Source of the DNA: Aspidapion aeneum
Lineage: Eukaryota; Arthropoda; Insecta; Coleoptera; Brentidae
DNA length: 64,000 nucleotides
Direction: 5' to 3'
Assembly: GCA_963576565.1 (NCBI GenBank)
Contig: OY755046.1
Location: 68,601,719-68,665,718, forward strand
The translations under genes were made by a program, and so were the position numbers. Every line of letters starts with the position of its first letter. Within the stretch, counting starts at the first letter, position 1. Of the stretch, positions 56,561-64,000 are shown piece after piece. The notes below the pieces were generated by a model. It saw only the letters and a list, made by a program, of their open reading frames with translations. It did no database searches and had not been told where the DNA came from.

Positions 56561-58782
56561 CTAATAAACAATACATTTTTCGATATAATATTTATTTATA
56601 ATAAAACATCCATAAGAGGAAAAAAGGAAAAAAATTAAAAAAGAAGGAATAAAAGAAAAAAGGAAGGAAGAAAAAGAAAAAAGGAAGGAAGAAAAAGAAA
56701 AAAGGAAGGAAGAAAAGAAAATAGGAAATAAGAAAATAAAAATGCAAAAACACAAGAAAGAGGAAAAAAGCTAGTACCTAATTCACAGCCTAATTTTGCA
56801 TATTTAAAAGCTTTTTCCATAGTCCTTGGTATTCTTTCAGTTTTTCTTTGCTGTTCTTCGCTTTTGTGTAGTTGTTTTGCTCCGGCTATATGCACTCCTG
56901 ACAAGTAGTAACAGGCTGTTCCGTTATTTGCAATACATGCACGTTCTAAGAGCTCTATACCCTAAAAATAAAGTTTTAAATATGTTTATAAAAAATAAAT
57001 TACTTAAAAAAAAACTATTATAAAATAAAAAAATTAATAATATAAATTAACCTTAGATATATCTTGAGCAATACCAAACTGGGCATTATTGGTAACCAAT
57101 AAGAGTCCTTGGTTAAAACAGCAAGTGGTTTCTTCTAAGTTACACCCTTTTTCAAAATAGCCATATGCAGCTTTGTAGTCTGGAGTTTTCACACCTATAA
57201 AAAGAATTTAACAAATCAAATTAAAAAAAAACATTTTTTATTGCAAACCCTAAAGCTGTACAATATAACATTCCTAAAAGTAAAAATCTTAAAACTATGT
57301 AGTTTACTGTTAAGTTATTTTTTTTTTAAATTTAACAAATTATGTGCAGTTGGTTCTGACAGGTACTTTTCCAACAGATAGTTTTTCAACATTAAATTTA
57401 ATTTTTTAGGGGACAATTCTTTTACAGTGTTAGGCAATTTATTATAGACACTTTTGCTCACATAAAAAAACAAATCCTTGGCGGTGAAGGTAGTGGCCTG
57501 TAAGAACTAGATTATTTCTCGTGTTGTTTATATAGAGAAAAATATATCACTGAAAGCTGCAACACTCTGTACCTTTTCCAATTAAGGTGTAACTCCCATA
57601 TTTCAAACAGCTTTTTCCAAATTTGTAGTCATCACAATTGTGTTTATAAACTTTGGCTGCTTTTTCATAGTCCTTTTTTATGCTTTCCAAAAATTCTGCC
57701 AATAAATGACACACTAAAAAAGATTAAAAATATAAAACAAATTTTATATTTTAAAAATGTTATGGTACAAACATGAAAACACAACATTTAACCACAGATC
57801 ACCTAGGTGATCCGTGATTTAACCCTAAGAATTTTTAAGGAAAAGTCCAACCTTTTTTAATTTTTTTAAATCAAGCCCTGAAGATGACATCCATGCATAG
57901 GCTTGATTAAAAAAAAAAAAAAACAATCAAAATTTTTTCTAAAGAAGGTTGGACTTCCTTTAAAAATCCTCAGTTGGATTATGCCCCTTCTTGAGAGTAG
58001 TCTCGACTTTAACATTAACCCTAAGCTCTAAATTTTTCAGAGAAAATATTAGGAAGGCTATAAACCCTCCTTCAGTTTTTAATAAAAGTAGATAACAAAA
58101 AATCGAGGGGTGATCAGCTGAACAAAATTTGTACATACAGGACTTCCAAATAAATTCTTGGTCCTGTAGTGTATTATAGTGTCCTGTATAGTCCTGTAGA
58201 CATTTTGTACAAAATATAGAAAAAACTACTTTTAAACATTACATTTTATAAAGTAAATAACAAGATCTGTACAAATTCATGGTTTATAAATCAACCTTTA
58301 TAATTCTAAAAACCTTTTTTACCCCCTACTAACTACTATTCAGTAGGGAACATTTATAAATTATGTAACTCATCAATTCAGGATTTTGAACCTTCCCTCC
58401 TATCTATGTAACACATTTTCAAGAAAAATACATTAATAAAACATTAAGTAGGTATAATGGAATGCTAAATCTCCCCTTAAGTGTTACATAATTTCCAAAT
58501 GGTCCCTTCCAAAACAACTTCTTTATTTAGATTTGATTTTAAATAAATACATAACTAAACGCCCTCAATATAAAATATTTCTATAGTTTTAAAGTCATTA
58601 TTTGACTACATTTCTGCAAATTTTAAAAGTCTATGCACTCAGCTTTAGCACAAATAAATATCAAAAAAACCTAAACTCTTACCTTCTGGATTTTTTTCAC
58701 TGTAACACCCAAACCTGTACTCAGTTCCCAAATTTTGTAAGTACTCTTTCACATCCGATTCAGATTTTAAGTCGTAATTCAT
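56364..58782 (-). CDS. COA7: COA7 orthologue, mitochondrial cytochrome c oxidase assembly factor, five exons
   Basis: A Sel1-repeat protein of the mitochondrial intermembrane space needed for complex IV assembly in other animals. Joined exons give 254 aa starting [19 protein letters not shown]. Blocks matching human COA7 (231 aa, from memory) include [14 protein letters not shown], [42 protein letters not shown] and KGDGVEQN. Many cysteines fall at Sel1 positions. All junctions are GT-AG and phases agree. Compared with human, a charged [16 protein letters not shown] stretch is inserted between two Sel1 repeats, and the C-terminus is longer. Confidence 0.94.
56620..56730. repeat. Purine-rich GGAAGGAAGAAAAAG repeat in COA7 intron 4
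   Basis: Three copies of a ~21-bp A/G unit. Low complexity. Confidence 0.85.
56778..56961 (-). CDS. COA7: COA7 exon 4
   Basis: 184 nt, phase 0 to 1. Encodes [20 protein letters not shown], the charged insertion, and [14 protein letters not shown]. Confidence 0.93.
57052..57194 (-). CDS. COA7: COA7 exon 3
   Basis: 143 nt, phase 1 to 0. Encodes [20 protein letters not shown] and [10 protein letters not shown], a Sel1 repeat. Confidence 0.93.
57573..57713 (-). CDS. COA7: COA7 exon 2
   Basis: 141 nt, phase 1 to 1. Encodes [20 protein letters not shown] and [14 protein letters not shown]. Confidence 0.93.
57780..57990. repeat. Inverted repeat in COA7 intron 1
   Basis: AGGAAAAGTCCAACCTTTTT and AATCAAGCCCTG on the left are mirrored by AGGCTTGATT and AAGAAGGTTGGACTTCCTTT on the right. 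About 50-bp imperfect arms. Likely a MITE. Confidence 0.7.
58683..58782 (-). CDS. COA7: COA7 exon 1
   Basis: 100 nt, ends in phase 1. Starts at the ATG complement 58780-58782; this start fits the length and opening of the family. No classical mitochondrial presequence is visible, as expected for an intermembrane-space cysteine protein. Confidence 0.9.
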
Positions 58783-59310
58783 TTTTTTAAGGGTTGAAAA
58801 AACATTAAAAAATTTAAAGGAAAAGTTACAGAAAAGTTAGGTTATATTTTGATTTGGTACCCATAAAAGTTCGATTATGTCATGGAGGCCCAACACAAAA
58901 CGGCTTTTCCTTTTAAATTCAGGCACAGTCCACACGCCAAAAAAAAAATATAGGCTGGATCTCTAAAAGTCAGCTGGTTTCAAACAAGATATTCCTTCTT
59001 TTGCATAAAAACTATTATTTTCTCAATTTGAGAGCTATATTTTCTTGATTCAAGAAAAAAAACAAATAATTAATTTTTACAAACAAGGGCACATTCTAAA
59101 ATTAGGTAGAGCTCACGGGGGCCCCTCCCCCCTTTTGGTCTTGCGTTACACCAAATACGTTATAGGATAAATACAGGTTCAAAGAATCGAAAAGTGAAGC
59201 GCTCATAGCTGGCTTTGGAAGCAATGGCAAATTTAAATTCGGGGATGCGAATTTTCAAGTGCGCATGCTTCTGTTTTGTTATGTAGACACACAGCTGCTA
59301 TGTGGCTGGA
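58783..59310. other. Upstream region of COA7
   Basis: Contains the probable 5' leader of COA7 next to the start. A GTAGAGCTCACGGGGGCCCC patch near 59105 resembles G-rich MITE interiors. No further gene. Confidence 0.4.
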
Positions 59311-59970
59311 GGCCATATGCACGGTAGATAGAATAAACCGGTGTTCGGATCTTATAAATATATGTCGAATTTTCACGTCACTGGTGGTCCAGCTGATTTT
59401 GTTAAACAAAAGTTAGATATCAAATGAACAACTAATATTTTTTGAATTTTTTGAAAACTAAGGCAATTTTCCTACTACTTTTTAGTATATTCTTATAAAA
59501 TAATATTTTTCAGACATACCAGTGATTATTTTTTTTAGCGCGCTTCATTTCTCTTTACACAAAAATTAAAATTCGAAGAAAATAATGTGTTCGTTTCAGC
59601 TTCAAAAATAATGCGCTGACCTAACATCTTTGTTTACTGCCCAATAGTCCTCGGTTCACATTTGATACTAAACGAACACATTCAGTTTGACTTGTAGTTT
59701 AAGTTTTGTGTAATAAAACATAAAGCGGGCTAAAAGAAAAAAAAATAAAAACGACAATACGTCTAGAAAATTACATTTTATATATGTACTAGAAAACAGT
59801 AGGAAAATTGCCTTAGTTTCAAAAAATTCAAAAAATATTAGTTGTTCCGTTGTTCTTATCAGATCTAACTTTTTTTTACAAAAATCAGCTCGACCACCAG
59901 TGACGTGAAAAATTCGACATATATATATATAAGATCCGAACACCGGTCTATTCTATCCACCGTGGGCCAT
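59311..59970. mobile_element. Foldback element, ~660 bp
   Basis: Left outer arm GGCCATATGCACGGTAGATA and TAAACCGGTGTTCGG; right arm is the complement (CCGAACACCGGTCTATTCTA). Arms reach about 170 bp and the centre is also partly palindromic (TGTGTTCGTTT with AAACGAACACA). No real coding frame. Confidence 0.85.
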
Positions 59971-59984
59971 ATAAGCCTGTCCTT

Positions 59985-60131
59985 AAATTACGTAACGCTC
60001 TAGGGGGGAGGGGGGGGTTTCGCCTGGCGTTACACTCAATGTTTTTTTTAATGTGTTTTTTCTTGAAGATGCGTTACAAGGGGGAAGGGGGGGGGGGGTC
60101 GAAAATCCAAAATTTTTGCGTTACGTAATTT
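59985..60131. mobile_element. MITE with AAATTACGTAACGC ends
   Basis: Outer ends AAATTACGTAACGC and GCGTTACGTAATTT are perfect inverted repeats. The interior has G runs and GCGTTACA motifs that recur near 59140 and 60630, probably relatives. Confidence 0.8.
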
Positions 60132-61640
60132 CAGAACGTTCCCTATTGACATTTTGCGGTGTTTTGCGTTTGTCGTGTAAAATTATGTTTTTTTTTGTGA
60201 AAAATGGGAAATAATTCACGTAAAACATGTACGGTTTGTGGAAAAATGTCCGGAAGAAGTAAGGGAGTGCCATTCTATATAAGAGTGGTTTATAGATGCC
60301 ATTATAAACACTCTTCATGGTGTCCACAATAAATCTGCACAATTAGTTTTAGAAAAACTACAAAATTAATCCACAACTTGATAAATTTTCACCTAATCAA
60401 CTAGTTAAAAAAAAATAATAATAGACATAAACCTAAACATTTGACAATTGTCAAAATATGTAGTGACGTAACGGAATATGTTCCAAAACCACCAAAACTG
60501 ACGCTTGCGGCGTAACCGATATTTTGTCTACCCAAAAAAGGAACATTAAGAATTAAATAGGGGTTCTGGCTTCAAGAAACGCGTGTGAAAATGCATGGGT
60601 ATGCCGCATATTTATGCTCTATCATATTTGCGTTACACTAATTGTTTTTTAATGTATTTTTTCTTGCAAATGCATTACATATATAGGGGTGAGGGGTGTC
60701 AAAAATTCTTTAGTAGGTATATCCAGGGTGAATTAGAAGTAAACGGCATCTTTTCGGGGGCGTCTTAGAGTAATAAGGGGGGCGTAATCTTTGAATTTGT
60801 AAAAATTTTCTAGTTTTATAAAGCTAAACCAACGATAAATCAAATTTGGCAAATCCATTTTTAGCAACTCTGGCAAATTGCTTTAAATTTAAATAAAATT
60901 CTTGCATATTCAGATACATATAATAATGCAAAACAAAACATTATTTTAATTTTATGCGAGTTTTATTTAATTTCTGAATAGCAATCGCAGATACAAATAA
61001 TCTGTTTTTGTCTCTTTTCTCAAAAACGTCTAGAGAATTGCAAGAAATCAAAATGTTTCTGAATAAAACAAGGAATTCATTTTATATTTTTGAATCTGCC
61101 CGTGACTTGCTGAAAAAAGTTCTGGAGGAAAAAAGGGGCATGACCCCGGAAAAATATCACCCTTTAGTTTTTCTCCTAATATTTGGCATGCTTAATGATG
61201 TGTGCCTTGTAGTTAAATACACGTTCCAGATTTAGGCTAAACATCTCAAAAACTACACGAGTTATAAATAAAAAATAAACAAAAAATTAAAACTTTAGCA
61301 ACCTATGTCTCAAAAACTAAGCATTTGCGGACTGATAAATAGTTTGTTTCTTAACATTACTCAAAGAATAATCCTCTGAAGTTTGGAGACATACTTAATT
61401 AATACCCTATGTAAAGCGACGTAGCTCCCTGAGGAAGCATATTCGGACCCATATTAATTGGAACTGTTTGCCTTATTTTTATGCAACGATCACGTCTCCA
61501 AAAGGATGCTATATACTTTTGAATCACCCTGTGTAGTTTCAGTCTACTAGGATTGGGTATTCGTCTATTGGGTATTGTAATTATTGAAGGTTTAGTTATA
61601 AGTTCATTATAGTAAAGTTTGAATAGAATTACATGTAACA
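60132..61640. other. Intergenic, no gene recognised
   Basis: A 75-residue plus-strand frame at 61008-61235 (SLFSKTSRELQEIKMFLNK) has no recognised domain and no splice or length support. The rest is AT-rich with scattered GCGTTAC words. Confidence 0.5.
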
Positions 61641-61659
61641 ACTAGGGATGCATATATGG

Positions 61660-62575
61660 AAGAAGGACGGAGTTGAATTCCCTAGCGATGCCACGGTCTG
61701 TTATACAGACGGATCAAGGCTGATAGACCGGAATTCGACCGATGCAGGAGTGTACGCCGAAAGCAAGGGTATTGGAAAAAGCTACTCGCTGGGATCACAT
61801 GCAACAGTCTTCCAGGCGCAGGTTTACGCTATACTGGCGGTAACATGAGACGAAGAAATTAGGAACGAAACAGGAAAATGCCTCTGCATCTCTTCATACA
61901 GTCAAGCTGCGCTGAAAGCACTGTGCAAACTAACCATGTTCGCGGGTTTGGTGCAGGAGTGTGCGAATGCACTTCAGGAGTTGGCCATATATGGGAGTCC
62001 CAGGAAACGAGACAGCGGACGAACTCGCCAGGGAAGGATCCCGGCAGCAATGCGTCGGGCCAGAGCCTTTCTTGGGGCTCACAAGAGGGAAAATGAAGTC
62101 GGCTCTGACAGAGTGAACCCAGAAAGAGATACAAAAGGAATGGACAAACACAGGAAACGCCAGACAGGCGAAGGAGTATGGGACAGGATACAGTAAGTCC
62201 CGTGGGGACTGGCTGCTCCTTAGAACATGAAGAGAGGTAGGAACACTACGTCCTACAAGGACACCTGGCAAAGATGAGAGTGAAGGAGGACGCAACGTGC
62301 GAGCGATGTTGGACCGACGCGCATTTCCTCTCATCATGTGAAGCATACAAGGAGGCAAGAAGAGAGGTACTTGAAAAGAAAGCCTTTGAAACGGAGGACC
62401 TTCTGAATCTGAGGTGGCCCGATATTCTGGCCTTTGTACAGAAGATGGGCAGATTCCTTAGCGAAGGAAGGACGCAGTAGGGGGGATGCCCGGGGATTGG
62501 CGAAAAGGGAGCTTCATGTGCCTAGTCGCCGGGCCTAGAGCCTACGCCACACTACTACTACGACTAAGACCTAGA
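61660..62575 (+). mobile_element. RNase H-type LINE, 3' half (decayed)
   Basis: VCYTDGSRLIDRNSTDAGVY begins an RNase H domain, followed in shifted frames by ATVFQAQVYAILAV, a VPGNETADELAREGS-type block and a CERCWTDAHFLSSC zinc-knuckle block, then [16 protein letters not shown]. Stops and at least two frameshifts break it. The 3' end runs into ACTACTACTACG. Same family as 34838-36515 and serves as its empty-site reference. Confidence 0.87.
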
Positions 62576-63030
62576 AAATTAAATATTAGTAACAAAAACA
62601 ATAATTATTAATACTAAATCAAAAGAAATGTAAAAATTGGCGTTTTTATTTAAAATTTTCTAATAAAACAAAATACTAATTGTCTTGAGAAAGTTTTTTT
62701 CTTAAACTAAGCCAATATTTCTTGAAACGAAACAAACATGTATTTTATAATAAAAGATGGTTTGCCTTCAGTGAATGCATAATTCCAAGAAAAAAATTAT
62801 CTATTTTTGAAGCGGATATTGCTTTGTGCATATGTAAGCAGTTTTTATTTAAAGCTGATATCATATTATTTGCTAGGATTTGTTATAATTTTTTTCTGTG
62901 TCCTACTATGGTAGCGATTAGATCATGTTTTTATCGTTTGCAATGGTCAATTACGAAAAAAACAATCCTGCTTTTTTGACCGTTCATTGTAAAAGCCCTA
63001 ATAGAACAATGTAACTAACGCGCTTAGACT
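62576..63030. other. Intergenic
   Basis: AT-rich; a short open frame at 62722-62979 shows no recognised domain. Possibly proximal upstream region of the gene starting at the right edge. Confidence 0.4.
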
Positions 63031-63282
63031 GCTTCTTAAATCATATTCTGGGGTCCATAAAATTCTCAACTCTTCCTGAGCTGTCAGCTGTCGAGTTGTC
63101 AAAAGGGTGTGCCATATGTAAACATGCGTGTGCAGTGTTTATTTTTTCTAATTTTTTTAATCAGTTTTCAGCATAGTTAAGGCCAATCAACTTTGAATCG
63201 TTTAGGCAAATATTTGGACTCCTGATTAGTTTTTACAGTTTCAAAATAGGAGGTTTAGTTTGTGAGATATTTTAATTTAAAA

Positions 63283-63643
63283 GTAAGTGAAGGTATTTTA
63301 ACATAATTTAGTTAAAGGTTAGTTTATAGACTCATAAGTTTAAACAACATTAAGGGTACAGTTTAGGGGTTAATTTGCCCATCTTTTAATGCATAAATGT
63401 AAACATAAATAACTCATCTCTTCATGAAACAGACAGGTATATATCATAGGATAACATACTGCCAGTTACGGTAGATTTACTATGTTATAGCTTTACAGTG
63501 TGCTTTATTTAGTTCTAATTTACAAATCTGGGTCAAGTAGGGATAAACAAATTATAGGTATTTTAAGAAGTATGATGTTTTTGCATAGAAAATAATTTTC
63601 TGTAGATATTCACAATCTATTTTTAATTTTCTTTATTTTACAG
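63283..63643 (+). other. Candidate first intron of the right-edge gene
   Basis: A strong donor (AAAA|GTAAGTGA at 63283) and a strong acceptor (TTTATTTTACAG ending at 63643) bracket sequence with no open frame. This would make the sequence before 63283 a non-coding leader exon. Inferred only from splice consensus. Confidence 0.4.
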
Positions 63644-63675
63644 ACAGAAGGAAGCCATACTTATAGATTTACATA

Positions 63676-63794
63676 ATGCCATCCCTCAGGAAAAAGGTGT
63701 CAAGTTATTTTCGACAGCTCAGTTTTCACCATGAGCCTAGAGAGAAGCGACATAACATTAATGAAAATGCTTTTGTAACTAAATACTTACAAGG
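63676..63794 (+). CDS. First coding exon of an unidentified gene, partial
   Basis: An ATG at 63676, 32 bp after a good acceptor, opens a frame MPSLRKKVSSYFRQLSFHHE and NINENAFVTKYLQG, ending at the donor G|GTATGT after 63794 (phase 2). The basic/aromatic start and acceptor/donor pair look genuine. I do not recognise the family; the remainder lies beyond the window. Confidence 0.5.
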
Positions 63795-64000
63795 GTATGT
63801 ATCATATACAGGGTTTTTTGCAAATCTGAGGGCACCATAGTGCCCCGCCAAGTTCGCGTATTTTCTTGAAACATTTCAGCCCATATTTGACCTATCTAAA
63901 ACTCTACTTCGAAATGAGTTATGAAACTCAAACTTTGCACAATCGTAGATCTTCATAGAGTTAAAAACCTCTCCAAGTTCTATGGACTTCAAATTCAAAT

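Noticed and set aside
56561..56904. Extended minus-strand frames across COA7 intron 4
   Set aside because: They are read-through of exons 4 and 5 into a purine-rich intron repeat; splicing gives the family-consistent protein.
61008..61235. 75-residue frame with a hydrophobic end
   Set aside because: No recognised family, no splice sites or neighbouring exons; could be chance.

Overview
This window looks like nuclear DNA of an arthropod, most likely an insect with a large repeat-rich genome. The evidence is AT-rich sequence, short exons flanked by GT-AG introns, and many transposons of kinds common in insects (Penelope-like, RTE/Jockey/R1-like LINEs, hAT, Tigger/pogo, PIF/Harbinger, Helitron-like and foldback elements). 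Nothing suggests bacterial, viral or organellar DNA. Species cannot be set from sequence alone.

Two host genes can be rebuilt exon by exon. A plus-strand kinesin-2 gene, best matched to KIF17/OSM-3, runs from 29680 to 51468 in 16 exons plus one alternative exon (775 or 779 aa). It carries the full motor domain, coiled coils and a KIF17-type tail. Exons 13 and 14 have the same phases at both ends and neither is a multiple of three, so they look mutually exclusive; exon 16 is a frame-neutral cassette. A minus-strand COA7 gene (mitochondrial Sel1-repeat factor for cytochrome c oxidase) runs from 58782 down to 56364 in five exons (254 aa). A third gene probably begins at the right edge (coding exon 63676-63794, spliced 5' leader).

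Layout: 1-29 kb is intergenic and made mostly of nested repeats: foldback elements, two hAT-like insertions, a Helitron-like family with an expanded CAGACAGACATA microsatellite, a Penelope-like element (19.0-20.4 kb), LINE fragments, a 41-bp minisatellite (22.8-23.8 kb) and a Jockey LINE nested in another LINE with a 13-bp target duplication. From 29.7 to 51.5 kb the KIF17 introns are filled with insertions, including a 3.6-kb hAT carrying three further elements, and a 1.06-kb long-inverted-repeat element with a 9-bp target duplication inside an RNase H LINE. From 51.6 to 55.3 kb there is a 1.5-kb near-palindromic element, a tRNA-like sequence and a (CAGA)n array of about 700 bp. From 55 to 64 kb lie COA7, foldback/MITE elements, an RNase H LINE and the partial gene.

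No CRISPR array, operon, rRNA or defence system is visible. The most original observations are the predicted mutually exclusive KIF17 tail exons flanked by transposons, the transposase-free long-palindrome elements, a Helitron-like family whose copies carry microsatellites from tens of bases to almost 0.9 kb, and hammerhead-like motifs in Penelope-type sequence. Insertion calls rest on target duplications and paralogous empty sites read directly here; family names are inference from termini and protein motifs.
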